From NCBI RefSeq assembly GCF_954871325.1, contig NC_088776.1:44534569-44598568 (forward strand): a DNA stretch of 64,000 bases, in the 5' to 3' direction. The stretch comes from Gordionus sp. m RMFG-2023 (Eukaryota > Nematomorpha > Gordioida > Chordodea > Parachordodidae). The translations under genes and the position numbers were made by a program. Below are positions 12,894 through 24,964 of this stretch, piece after piece; the first letter of the stretch is position 1, and every line of letters starts with the position of its first letter. The notes beneath the pieces are model-generated. The model searched no databases. It saw nothing but the letters and a program-made list of their open reading frames with translations, and was not told the DNA's origin.

Positions 12894-14679
12894 GGTCCGT
12901 GAAGTTAGCGGAACGATGTGAGGATCAATTAACAAAACCTATGCCAATATTTAGAGTCTCAATTGATCTTCAAACCAAACATCAGCGGAATCAATGGTTA
13001 ATGAGTTATAAGCAAAATAAGGAAAGTGTGAAATTTTAAAGCTGGCGGAACGATTTGAGGATCAATTACCGAAACCTATACCATTGTGTAGCCCGTTAAT
13101 TGATCTTCTATCATCTTCTATCCGGAAAGCAGCGGAATGAACCGTTCGTGAGTTATGGGCAAAATAGAAAAGTTTTGGCATTTTGCCAAAATTTAAAATT
13201 CGAGCAATCACTTTTTAGCTAAAACCAATATTTAGTGCCTTAATTGATCCTCCAAATTCTTCAAACAGAATGTCAAAAAAATTAAAGGAAAGTGAGATAT
13301 CAATAAAATAAGGAAAGTGAGATATCAATAAAATAAGGAAAGTGTGATTTTTGATTTGGCGGAACGACTTGAGGATCAATTATCAAAACCTATACCATTG
13401 TGTAGCCCGTTAATTGATCCTAGATCTTCAATCCGGAAAACAGCGGAATAAGCCGTTACTGAGTTATGAGCAAAATAAGTGTTGGCACTTTGCCAAAACT
13501 GAAAATAAAAAAGTTCATGTTCTGATACTTGGCAATTATGTAGTATTCAATACGTAAGTTATAATCTCCAAACCCCATATCCGTATCATTAACGGTAACC
13601 GAGTTATAACTGTTTTAAAAACGTGAAGTTGGCGGAATTATTTAAGCTGGCGGAACGATTTAAGGGTCAATTACCGAAACTTATACCATTGTGTAGGCCG
13701 TTAATTGATCCTAATTGATCTTCTATCCGGAAAGCAGCGGAATGAACCGTTCGTGAGTTATGGGCAAATAAGAAAGTGTTGGCACTTTTCCAAAACCGAA
13801 AATATAAAAGATCATGATCTGAAACTTCGCAATTATGTAGTATTTAATGTGTACATTAATAGTCTGCGAACCGCATATCCGTATCACTAACCGTAACCGA
13901 GTTATAACGGTTTTAAAAACGTGAAGTTAGCGGAATTTTTTTTTAAAGTGAAAATTAATTACCGAAATTTATGCCAAAGTTTATAACGTTAATTGATCCT
14001 CCAGAATCTTTAAACCGCATACCAGCGGAATGAACCATTCGTGAGTTATAGGCAAAATAGAAAGGTTTGGGCATTTTGCCAAAATTTAAAATTCGAGCAT
14101 TCATTTTTTATAAAACAAATATTTAGTGCCTTAATTGATCCTCCAAATTCTTCAAACAGAATTTCAAAAAAAATAAAGGAAAGTGAGTTATCAACAATAA
14201 ATATTTCAAGGTCAAATTTCGACCTGACAAATTATGGATATGAAACTTATATAATTTTTTAGTGCTCCGTTGATAACAAATGCTTAAGAAGTTTAATAGC
14301 CGAAACTAAAATGTAAGTAAATAACAAAATTAATAAAAACAAATTACGGTACACTAAAACAAAATCTAGTGCAGCGACAGACATTCTATTATTTTTGCCA
14401 TTATTTAATGATTGTAAATTTTTTTATAATCTTACTAAATGTTTCAAGGTCAAATTTTTACAACTGAAGTTATGGATGCACTGTCATATTAAATTTTGTC
14501 GATTTACGAGGTCAATATTAAAGCTCGAAAGCTTAATATATTACTCTTATAAAAGTCTATTCCTTTGTTATTAATAGATTTTGACTATTTTAAAAAATAT
14601 AGAAGAATGTATTAGTAATTTTGAATTACAAGTAGCTATCTAAAAAAATTATGTATTATTTAATTTAGCCAAGTATATG
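12894..14679 (+). repeat. Left arm of the palindrome: tandem subterminal repeat
   Basis: Alternating blocks recur about every 130-300 bp: GCGGAACGATTTGAGGATCA, then ACCATTGTGTAGCCCGTTAA, TTGATC, GAGTTATGGGCAAAAT, and ATCCGTATCACTAACCG. At least ten copies of the GGATCAATTA/TAATTGATCC core are present. Short open frames through this region are by-products of the periodic sequence and are not genes. Confidence 0.75.
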
Positions 14680-14689
14680 GGCCTTTAGG

Positions 14690-15800
14690 CGGCGCCCAGA
14701 TTAATGGAAGTCTTTCGTAATCTTTTCTATCAGCATTCAGAGATTGGACGTCTTCTAGCCGCCGAGTCCTCGGCGTAGTTAACAATTTCTCCTACACCAT
14801 TACTGGGATGTCTAGACTTTTATCGCTCTACGCTTATGAGTGACACGTGGAAGTTATCATTGGTGCTCTTCAGCATCCCATCAAGCTAAGATCGCGTTCT
14901 GTAAACCCTGTCTACGTTGACGCTTCCAATGACTTCCTCACTATTGGGGTTATGATAATATGTCGGTGACTTTACCTTTGTAATCCCTATGCACTCTATT
15001 GCACATATAAATTAGTTATCAAGCCAACTAAGAGATATGCCTCTTCGGATTCAAAGCCTGTCGAAATAATAACAACCTGACGATGGGATGAAATCTCAAT
15101 CAATTCCACATATCTCCTATGAAATATCCAAGGGTACTCAAGCCGAAAAATTTCAACAACATTAATTAATTAGAACACAACGCCCCCAAACTCATAATAA
15201 ATATATATAGCGATTAAAACAAATTATACTGTTGTTGCCTTTTCTGATTAATATATTACTATTCCTACATATTATTATTCACATTCCTTCACTATTATAT
15301 TACATAAAAAATCTTCGGCTTAGATTAAAATATAAGGACAAGTACAAAAGCTTTAAAGTCCCATATACTCGTGGGCGGACTGACGACGCTACGACCTCAT
15401 GGGCATTTTTTCATGGCTGCCTCATTTATATGGGGGCTTCGCTTCCTTACCCCCATTATTCGGGCCTTCGGCTCGGTTTTGCCCGGTCTTCAACTGGGTT
15501 CCCTTATATGGCTTATTCGATTTACATGATTTTTATTACTTCTTGTTACATTAGTAACAATTTAATTTTAATATATTGTAGATTATGAAGGTTTATCAAT
15601 TTAAACTTTTACTTTATATTAATTTTTATAAGAAACGTTATATTATATTTTTTATTAAATTGATTTATTTTTGTATATATAAAGAGATCCTTATTATATA
15701 ATATTTTACTAGTTAACTTTTGAAAATAAAGAACTTAATTTAATATTTTAAATCGATTCTTATTTATTCCTACGTTTAAATCAAGCCATCACTCCCGCCC
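14690..15800 (+). mobile_element. Ty3/Gypsy-like fossil fragment with possible LTR tail
   Basis: About 14750-14960 reads as a degraded piece of pol around the boundary of the reverse transcriptase and RNase H domains. It contains VYVDASNDFLTIGV, which resembles the RNase H start of Ty3/Gypsy elements. Downstream to about 15800 is a less AT-rich segment with an LTR-like look, though no partner LTR was found in the window. It is broken and far from whole. It sits inside the loop of the 12.9-19.3 kb palindrome. Confidence 0.35.
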
Positions 15801-16159
15801 GCGTGTCGAATACTTCTTATTTTTGAAAATAAGTTCAAAAGATTTACATTTTTAGTAAAAAAAGAATAGTGTTATACGATAATCATATATTTTATTTTTT
15901 AGAAATGCACATTTAAAATCATATTCACTACCAATATAAAATAATAATCATTGCACATATATATTTTATATCAGATTTATAACGATATTGCACTATAAAA
16001 TAAATCATACATCACATGTTAAATATAAAAAAATAAAATACATACTCAATATATCAAATCAATTAATTTTACACATATAAAATTATTCAGTTATACAATA
16101 TTACAGCGTATAAAATTGCTGCACTTATACAATCAGGCACAGATCATATTGTAAATAGA

Positions 16160-17600
16160 TATTATAAAATTCAAATAAAAGAATTAAGGAAATATATAAT
16201 TTTTACGTTAATAAATCTCTCATTATTTGAACCTTTGCGCAAATATACAAGAATATCTTCTAGTTCAATCTGTGCTAATGGTTCTCATTCAACTGACATC
16301 ATTAAAAACGCTTCTAATTTTTATTGGTCAATATTAACTCTCAGCTTATTTTTATAATTTTTAATTTACTAAATGTTTTCTCGTAATTAACCTGCATAAA
16401 TGACAAAGTTAAAATGTATTAATATGTCAAAAATAAATTAGTGTCACTTGTATGCATATTGCATCTTTTTAAAATTTCATACACGCATATTAAACACTTG
16501 TTACATTTATTATCACTTCTGAGTTATTATCATATTTTAATATTCCATCTTCTTCATTTGACTCCTCACTTGTACATACAATCATCGTCCTTTTCATTTA
16601 ATTCTGCTACCAAATCTTTGAATACACTGGCTAGTGAACATTATTCGTTACGTAATTTTACACTCAATATATATAACTTTACTATTTATTTCATCAAAAT
16701 GTCTAGGGTGTAAATATTGCACATTCATAATAAGCTCTCAATTCGCAGAGAGCCGTTCCGACATTTATAATTTGATCAATTATAGGACGAAATACTCCGA
16801 TCCTTCTTGAGGACGTTTATATTCTGTACCCTGATACTCTCCGGGAGCTTTAACTATTAAAGTGATTTAAATTAGAAGCCATTTTATTGCATTATTTTGA
16901 ATCGATGTAATAATCGATGTAATAATCGATGATACAGAAGACTTAGCATCTACTATCATTTTCCATGCTGACAAAGTACCTAATTTTTAAGTTTAAAGAT
17001 ATGACAGTGGTCCAATTATTTCAAAATTTTTATAATATATTATAACTGTACTTAGAGTTTAAATTTACATAAATTATCAAGTTTTTGTTTCAAATAATTT
17101 ATTATCTAATATAAATTGAAGTGCATTTATCGTTATTGGGAGAATCTTTACCATATATCCTCTAAGGGCTTTTTCACGTGCCCACCACCTTATCTTACCA
17201 ATTTTTTGCAGCTTTCTCAACTTATTTTGGCCAGATGAATTATTCTGTTTCACCCAAGCATCCATCCTTTTATATAATTCACCGACCTGGATTTTATTTG
17301 ATTTCAATGAATTAAGAACAAGAAATGTTGGCCATATTATTTCTATAATAAATCAATGTATAAAAATGTAATATAATAAATTAATCAAAACTTAGCTTTC
17401 ACTCCACTCAAACGGAAGCGATCATTTTTAAAAAAAACAAAGAAAAGAACGTGGTAATTATGTATAGCTTCAAGCGACGTTACTGATATTTTATAATCGG
17501 CCTCTTTTTTTATATTTACTTCTGATCGGCCTCAAAAAGCGATATTTTCACGCCGCCTAGTATGCAAAATGCCCACCTGGTCTTATGGCGTCTGCCCCTG
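16160..17600 (-). pseudogene. hAT transposase remnant (ZMYM/DUF4371-like), minus strand
   Basis: The minus-strand frame at 17077-17307 contains KLQKIGKIRWWAREKALRG, matching the (T/I)RWWxRxxAL motif of hAT proteins of the DUF4371/ZMYM1-like group. Further along, about 16180-16340 reads as the decayed C-terminal part. A terminus reading CAGGGGCAGACGCCATAAG lies at 17600 on the minus strand, immediately inside the palindrome's right arm. A related GGCGGCG-rich end at about 14676-14700 suggests the element once spanned 14676-17600, with the Ty3/Gypsy-like piece nested in it. Confidence 0.55.
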
Positions 17601-19287
17601 CATATACTTGGTTAAATTATACTAATACATTCTTCTATATTTTTAAAATAATTAAGATTTATCAATGACAAAGGAATAGACTTTTATAAGAGCAATATAA
17701 TAAGCTGAGCTATATTATTGACCTCGTAAATCGACAAAATTTAATATGACAGTGCATCCATAACTTCAGTTGAATTTGACCTTGAAACATTTAGTAAGAT
17801 TATAAAAAAATTTACAATCATTAAATAATGGCAAAAATAATAGAATGTCTGTCGCTGCACTAGATTTTGTTTTAGTGTTCTGTAATTTGTTTTTATTAAT
17901 TTTGTTATTTACTTTTACATTTTAGTTTCGGCTATTAAACTTCTTAAGCATTTGTTATCAACGGAGCACTAAAAAATGATATAAGTTTCATATCCATAAT
18001 TTGTCAGGTCGAAATTTGACCTTTGATAACTCACTTTCCTTTATTTTTTTGGAAACTCCGTTTGAAGAATTCGGAGGATCAATTAAGACACTAAATATTG
18101 GCTTTAACTATAAAATGATTGCTCGAATTATATATTTTGGCAAAATGCCAAAACCTTTTTTTGCCTATAACTCACGAACGGTTTATTCCGCTGGTATGCG
18201 GTTTAAAGATTCTGGAGGATCAATTAACGTTCTACACTTTGGCATAAATTTCGGTAATTGATCCTCACTTTTAAAAAAAATTTCGGTAACTTCACGTTTT
18301 TAAAACCGTTATAACTCGGTTATGGTTAATGATACGGATATGCGGTTTGCAGATTATTAATGTAAATATTGAATACTACATAATTGCCAACATGATTTTT
18401 TATATTTTCGGTTTTGGCAAAGTGCCAACACTTTCTTATTTTGTTTATAACTCACGAACGGTATATTCCTCTGGTATGCGGTTTAAAGATTCTGGAGGAT
18501 CAATTAACGCTCTACACTTTGGAAAAATTTTCGGTAATTGATCCTCAATTTTTAAAAAAAATTCCGCTAACTTTACGTTTTTAAAACCGTTATAACTCTG
18601 TTACCGCTAATGATACGGATATGCGGTTTGGAGATTATAACTTACATATTGAATACTACATAATTCCCAAGTATCAGAACATGAACATTTTTATTTTCGG
18701 TTTTGGCAAAGTGCCAACACTTTCTTATTTTGCTCTTTACTCAGTAACGGTTCATTCCGCTGTTTTCCGGATAGAAGATCAATCAGGATCAATTAACGGA
18801 CTACACAATGGTATAGGTTTCGATAATTGATCCTCAAGTCGTTCCGCCAAATCAAAATTCACACTTTCCTTATTTTATTGGTATCTCACTTTCCTTTAAT
18901 TTTTTTGACATTCTGTTTGACAAATTTGGAGGATCAATTAAGGCACGTTTTAACTAAAAAATAATTGCTCGAATTTTAAATATTGGCAAAATGCCCAAAC
19001 TTTTCTATTTTGCCTATAACACACGAACGGTTTATTCCGCTGCTTTCCGGATAGAAGATCAATTAGGATAAATTAACGGGCTACACAATGGTATAGATTT
19101 CGGTAATTGATCCTCAAATCGTTCCGCCAGCTTTAAATTTCACACTTGCCTTATTTTGCTTATAACTCATTAACCATTGATTCCGCTGATGTTTGGTTTG
19201 AAGATCAATTAGGATCAATTAAGACTCTAAATATTGGCATAGGTTTTGCTAATTGATCTTCACATCGTTCCGCCAACTTCACGGACC
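17601..19287 (-). repeat. Right arm of the palindrome: tandem subterminal repeat
   Basis: This is the inverted counterpart of 12894-14679, with the same blocks in reverse order (for example TTGATCCTCA, CGTTATAACTCGGTTA, TTTTGCCTATAACTCACGAA). Substitutions and a few block-level differences in copy number separate the arms, so they have diverged since they formed. Three short open frames at 18001-18830 all repeat a GGSIN-type peptide because they read through the same repeat unit. Confidence 0.75.
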
Positions 19288-19329
19288 TACATATTATTCA
19301 AATGAAATATATTTTAGATAATTATTATT

Positions 19330-20330
19330 TGAGCCAAATTTTGTTTGCACTCCAGATGCTTTTTTTGGGTTAGCTAATTATGGTTTAAATAACTTTGACT
19401 ACCTTCCAAGGAACAGAACATGTTCTTACCATACATTAAACTTAGTGACACAGGATTCAAAAGATTTTTTTAGAAAATGATGATTACAAGAAAGCATTTA
19501 ACATGGTCATGTCAAAATGGCAACATTTGTGGAATTTATATAATAAATCTGGGTCATCATTTGAACTAATTAAAAGTGTAAACTCTTAATTACAATGAGG
19601 AAGCACCCATAGAAACAAGGAAAGCATTGCTTCTCTTGTAATTTCTCTTAAAAAATAAAAATAAATAAATAATACATGGTTACTACGTTAAAAAGAATAG
19701 TATTTTTACTACGTTATTATTTTACTACCTTCAAAAAAAAATACATTATTTTTACTACGTTAAATATAAACAAGTGGGTAGCAATTATAATATTGATTAT
19801 TTTTTTAAAATAAATAAAGAGTAAATCCTGCAAATGTATTTTATAGAAAATTTTTTTTTATCTTTTCTTTCTTTAAATAAAAAAATGTCGTCCTTTTTAA
19901 AAACAATAATTACTTTAGAATCTCAAATAGCTAAAAATCTATTAAAAATATCATTTAGCTAAAGAAATTATGATATGAAGATATTGATTATTTTAAAAGG
20001 AATTCCAAGATCAATTTTACAAAACTTGAAAAAATAAATTCAAACTTACATATTAATTCCAGCTATAAATATAAAAAATATGAGTGGCTCATTGGATGTG
20101 ATTTTCTAATTCTCTACATTGTTGGTCATGCCTATCATTCCCAATTGAAAAATAAGTTTGGAATGATAAAGGATTTTTTTATATGAATAATTTTTTGAAT
20201 GCAGTTAAACGGCATGAAGAATCTACCATACATTTGCAGTCGAGAATTGACAATATGATAGATTTGATATGCAATAAATCAAATTTTACTCAAAAACAAA
20301 GATAAATCCGTTTATATTTAAAAATCTTAA
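19330..20330 (+). pseudogene. hAT transposase remnant, plus strand
   Basis: About 19410-19590 reads YHTLNLVTQDSKDFF followed by KWQHLWNLYNKSG. This fits the hAT pattern in which CxxHxLNL precedes a short helix with W and then the TRWNS region. Later stretches to about 20300 continue in fragments on the same strand. Multiple stops and frame changes make it non-functional. It lies between the 6.4-kb palindrome and the element starting at 20380. Confidence 0.55.
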
Positions 20331-20379
20331 ATGTTTATATTTTGACTAATAAAAATAAAGAATGTTTATCAATTGCTTC

Positions 20380-21511
20380 CATAGTCGTAGCCAGGGAGGG
20401 GGGCAAAGGAAAATTCCCTCTCCCCCTTCAGAAATTTATCACTTTTTGTGTATATCATTTTAAGCTAATAAAAATATCCTCCTTAGTACTCTCCCCACCT
20501 CCTGTCCCCTAAAAATGTATGCATATACCTTAAACAATAATTCGAAAGAAAGAATGAAAAGTTAATATTTTTTAAACTAAAACTATTGATTATAATTAAT
20601 AATTTTTTGGAAAAAAGCAATTTATATAAAATGAAACCAAACATGTTTTTTAGGAAATGAAATATAAGCCAAAGATAAGTCTTAAGACAAAAGTGAAATG
20701 GGTTATAATTATTATTACTAGATATAATTAGTAAATAATATAATATCTCAAATATAATTTTTTATAAAGGGAGTAACTTTAACTTATTTTTCTTAATAAA
20801 ATAAAATATAATTATAAAATTATTGTTAAAATTAAACTATAAATTAAGTAAAAATTAACGCACAATACAAACAGTGGAATATTATGTGTCGTAGATTTAT
20901 AGTATATCTATTTTATTTAATATCTTAATACAATCAAATAATCTTTACCAATAGGGAATTATATATTTTACAGAAGACTATAGAATATTGATAAGGACAT
21001 CAGAAAGTATCTTTTAAAGAATGTAAATGAAAATGTAAATGAAATAAATAATTCTATATTTCATTAGCGTTAATATCTAATAATGTACATCCATTGTGAG
21101 ATGAATAATAAGATATTTTTTAATAATATTTTTAAATAACTAGATGGCGTTAAAGAATTGAATGCAAATTGTTACTTATATTATCAAAAGCATTTATTAG
21201 TAAAATTTATTAAAATATCAATTGTAATATATTCTATAACTGTCAAATATGTCTGTAAAAGTGGCATTTTGCCTAATATTTTGTAAACAATTCTATATAA
21301 TAGAGAAATATCAACTATATGTCTACTTACTTCTTAATCAATTTCTTATATTTTAAACAAAGATAATATTTATTAAAATTAACATTCTATCTTGCAAAAA
21401 TATTTTATGAGTATATATATATAAACTAAGAAAACCCGGCCGAAAGTCAGTCAAAAGCAGGCCGAATCCCCGCCCCCCTCCCACTTTAAGAAAATCTTGG
21501 CTTCGCCTATG
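20380..21511. mobile_element. Non-autonomous element with CATAGnCGnAGCC ends and 8-bp TSD
   Basis: The left end is CATAGTCGTAGCCAGGGAGG. The right end, read backward, is CATAGGCGAAGCCAAGATTT, followed by a GGGAGGGGGGC tract. Exact direct repeats ATTGCTTC flank it at 20372-20379 and 21512-21519. An 8-bp target duplication with such ends points to the hAT superfamily. The interior of 1.1 kb is AT-rich with no supported coding sequence. Confidence 0.8.
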
Positions 21512-21519
21512 ATTGCTTC

Positions 21520-22935
21520 CCTAGACTAAACTTGACGCCTAACGTCTGGTCAATTAAATAAAAGTTATATAATTAAAAATTAAAACTATACCATATTAAA
21601 AAAACAGTTATAAACTATTTTGTTACGTTGATATTTTTTACAATATTTTTAAAAAAAATATACACGGATAACAAATTAAAGTTGCTTCTTTTTTAATAAA
21701 TAAATGAAGAAAAAAATTATGCCAATATTATAAATATTTCTGATATAATTTTTTATGACCTTAAAATAATGAATATTGTAGAATCAAATATAAAATTTTA
21801 TATTTTTTAATAAATAAAGAGAAAATCATTGTTATGGAATTTGTTATAATTTTATATATGAATAAATAAGCGAGGGAAGTAAATATAAAAAATACTTTTT
21901 TTTAAACAAATAAAAGAAGAAATAAAAATTTTGATATTTTTAAAACAATTATAATTTTATAAATGAAGGGATTAGTTTGGGTTCGATTAGACCAAAATTA
22001 AATATATTTAGTAAGTATTTTAACTCAGGTATAATGATTAAGCACTGGTTGTAATAAAATAAAATTTATTCTAAAAATATTATAAGTAAAAGTGTTAATG
22101 TGAAAGTAAATTATATATAAATAAAATTAACCATTTCTTGTTATATAAAAATAAATCATACAAATAAAAATAAAAATAAACAATTTAAAGATAATCTAAT
22201 ATTTCAACATAAAATTGTAAACATTGCTACAATAATGATTTGAGTTAATGAATATTTTTCAAAAATATTCTTTAGTCAAAATTTTTTATGAGAATTAATT
22301 GATAAACGCAAAGGAAGACCAATAGAAACTTTACAAAGTTTGCTAAAAGAAATTAAAACCTTTAACCCTAACCTTTGTCCACCAACTGCAAAAGAAGAAT
22401 GAGGATTTTGATCCTTTAAAAAAATATATATGCTTATTATAAAAACAGAATAAAATTAATTGAAATTAATTTTCTAATCTAGCATTCATTCAATCTAAAA
22501 AAAATAAACCAGACACTTTACTCAAAGACAAGGATGAATCTTTCGAATTTACATGTCTTAATCAATGTCTTAATATATTATAATTCATCTAAAAAAAATC
22601 ACCTAATCATACAATATACGCTTTGTCAATGACTACTAAATTAATCTTTTACCTAGATTACTTATGCCAGACATACGGGAGGGTAGGGGGTGGAGAGACA
22701 TTTAAATTGAAGAGGGTTAAAAAGTTAAAACAAGGCATCATTATTTGAATAAACTGGGAGGAAACAAATGAATGTAAAATATTCCCTATTTCAAATTTAC
22801 ATTTGTTAAGGGATAATATCGTCATTAAGAGGTAAGGGGTTGAAAAGTTTTTGCTATGAAATTAATTACCACACCAGGATATTATAAAGGTTAAAACTAT
22901 GATCATTTTTGGAAATATTATTATAATATCTTAGT
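21520..22935. other. AT-rich intergenic sequence
   Basis: Mostly featureless. A short open run at 22292-22399 (LIDKRKGRPIETLQSLLKEI, then KTFNPNLCPP, then stop) looks more protein-like than its surroundings and could be a decayed transposon fragment, but no family was recognised. Confidence 0.35.
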
Positions 22936-23322
22936 CAGAGGCATAGTAGGTTGGAGAGGGGGGCAGGAATAGAAAATTTTCTTTTTTCTTCTGAAATTTG
23001 TCTGTTCTCCTAAATATCATTTTAAACGAATATCTCTCCCCCCCCCCCCCCCCCACTGCCTTCATCCAAAAAATATATGCAATATAAAAGAGAATTAGCA
23101 AGAAAAATGAGTAAGGAATAACTTTTAAAAATAATGTCTGTAATACGAAATTTTTAGAAAAAACATATTTAATTTTATAAAAAAAAAGAAAATACAAATT
23201 TAAAATTATTTACATAAAAAACTAATATAGCCAAAGGGATACAATAAGAAGAACTAAAGACCTCCAATATTGGGAAAAACCTACCCAGTGAAGTCCCCCT
23301 AGCAATCGGCTACACCTACGCG
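22936..23322. mobile_element. Possible short CAG-type element
   Basis: The left end is CAGAGGCATAGTAGGTTGGA with a G-rich tract. The right side, read backward, begins near CGCGTAGGTGTAGCC and has a GGGGG tract. A run of 17 C lies at 23038-23054. No target duplication was found, so the borders are tentative. Confidence 0.35.
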
Positions 23323-23562
23323 TTAAATATTATTGTTAAATAATAGCAGTTTTATATATTCAACCCAATTGAATACAATTATTTTCAACCTAATGCCAAT
23401 TTAAATTAAATAAATTCCAAAAGAATAAAACGACATATATGTTGCATGTTTAGCATTTATAATATGTTAATAAAAGTCTATAAATTAAAATTTTAATATT
23501 TTATAATAGTAATATTTAACTCAAAAATAAAAATATCTGTTCAATCCGTTGCTTAAAAGTCA

Positions 23563-23570
23563 TATATAAA
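23563..23570 (+). promoter_or_regulatory. Candidate TATA box for the beta-subunit gene
   Basis: TATATAAA lies 54 bases before the start codon, which would leave a 5' UTR of about 25-35 bases. In such AT-rich sequence the match could be accidental. Confidence 0.3.
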
Positions 23571-23623
23571 TTAATTTCGGAAGACCGCCCTTCAATTTTT
23601 TTTATTTTTTTACTTATTATATT

Positions 23624-23747
23624 ATGTCATCTCATAATAAAGATTATTATGAGACAAAAAAAGAAAGGACCAAGTGGGAAAAAATATCTCGTGCCATATG
23701 GAATCCTGACAGAAGAGAATTCTTAGGGCGGACAGCAGCTAGCTGGG
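23624..23747 (+). CDS. Na+/K+-ATPase beta subunit, exon 1
   Basis: This encodes residues 1-41 plus one base. It is the cytoplasmic N-terminus, ending REFLGRTAASW, the hallmark FLGRT-xx-SW segment that precedes the membrane helix in Na+/K+-ATPase beta subunits. The ATG at 23624 has A at -3. The donor TGG G|GTAATT leaves phase 1 and matches the acceptor at 30816, rebuilding W-A-K-I. The beta subunit pairs with the catalytic alpha subunit and is needed for its folding, delivery to the plasma membrane and K+ handling. The assembled frame (six exons, 909 bases) gives 302 residues, the usual length for the family. From memory, vertebrate ATP1B genes also have about six exons, with an intron at this position. 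The following intron is 7.1 kb. Confidence 0.93.
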
Positions 23748-24964
23748 GTAATTATATTAAATTATAATTTTGGATTTAAATTATTTAACAATGAGCCATA
23801 TAAGGGAAGGGGGTGGGTTAATCTTGTTGGAACGCTTTAGGCCTACTAATTACAAGCCTTTAACTGGATTACTCTGAAAAACAAATGTTGGGTCCATTTA
23901 TTATTAAAATGTTTTTTTTTCTGAAATTTTAAATTTACTTCTTAAAAATAGTGATATAATCTATAAAAAAATTTTGTACAAGAGTCGGAGAAGATAGTGT
24001 GTGTGGGGAGGGGGTTATATTAGTTTTGAATGATGATTATGAAAACAGACAAATTTCTGAAGGCTTTGAATGATATTTATGAAAACAAATTTTCTAAGTG
24101 GCTATCAGCATTACTAATAATCACTAAAAAAAATTTAAAATTATAATATCAATTTTAAAAAAGCTTATATGTATTTAATAAATCTCTAGTATACATTATT
24201 TCTTTAAATTATTAAACTTAATATATATGTATAATAAAATTTGAAAATAAAAAATATTTACACAGGCTTGTTATCTTTAATTGCATATATACATTTACTT
24301 CATTAATTTGATTTCTTTTTTCTAATGAAGATAAAATATTTTTTAATCAATTTTTATTTTGCCTTGAGCATTTATATTTATTTTAAAATAAATGTTTTTC
24401 AGACATAATTAAATTTCCTTAACCTGTTAGCAAAAATTTGTGAATAATTTTTTTTTATTAAATTATTTCTTAAGATATCAAAAAATTGATCTATGAAGCC
24501 AAAATAAATTGGTTTTATAAATTTACCTTATATAAACTAAAGATATTGTTTTTATTTTAGTTTATTTGATTTTTTATATAGATTTGATTTCAAACCTCAA
24601 GATTAATTAATATTAGAATTAGCCAATAAAAATCAATTTAATTTATTAGCGAAATTAATAATTTTAATAAAATTATATTTTCTAAATTTGATAAAAATAC
24701 TTAATATAAGGAAGGAAAAAGACAGATTATTTTAGAATTAAATCTTCTTGTATTTTATTGTTTCAATTTTTGACATATTAATTCTTAAATATAATTCTAT
24801 TCTTAATTTGATGAGAAATTATTTAATATTCTAAAAAGAATTAGCTTGTTAAATTCAGTGCTATGAACCTTGCTTCTAAAAAAAGAGCTCTAGCTCAGTG
24901 AAATATCTCTGAACCCTGTTCAGGTTTATAGTCTAGAAAAATAAAGACATAAAATATAGTTAAA

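Larger units (their letters stand above)
12894..19287. mobile_element. 6.4-kb palindromic (foldback-type) element
   Basis: The two ends are inverted copies: left GGTCCGTGAAGTTAGCGGAA, and right, read backward, GGTCCGTGAAGTTGGCGGAA. The arms are about 1.7 kb each (12894-14679 and 17601-19287). They meet at complementary words AAGTATATG and CATATACTT, on either side of 2.9 kb of foreign material. Arms consist of a tandem repeat with the recurring word GGATCAATTA. No 9-bp or 8-bp direct flank repeat was found (left TGTAAGCAA, right TACATATTA). No transposase belonging to it is visible, so it is non-autonomous or decayed. The long repeat-built termini recall foldback or Mutator-like elements; the superfamily is not established. 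Confidence 0.7.

Noticed and set aside
15232-15588. 118-codon plus-strand open frame
   Set aside because: It overlaps the LTR-like part of the Ty3/Gypsy-like fossil, changes composition halfway and has no recognisable domain.
18001-18830. Three plus-strand open frames (69-86 codons) with a shared GGSIN-type peptide
   Set aside because: They read through successive units of the palindrome arm's tandem repeat; the shared peptide reflects the DNA repeat, not a protein family.
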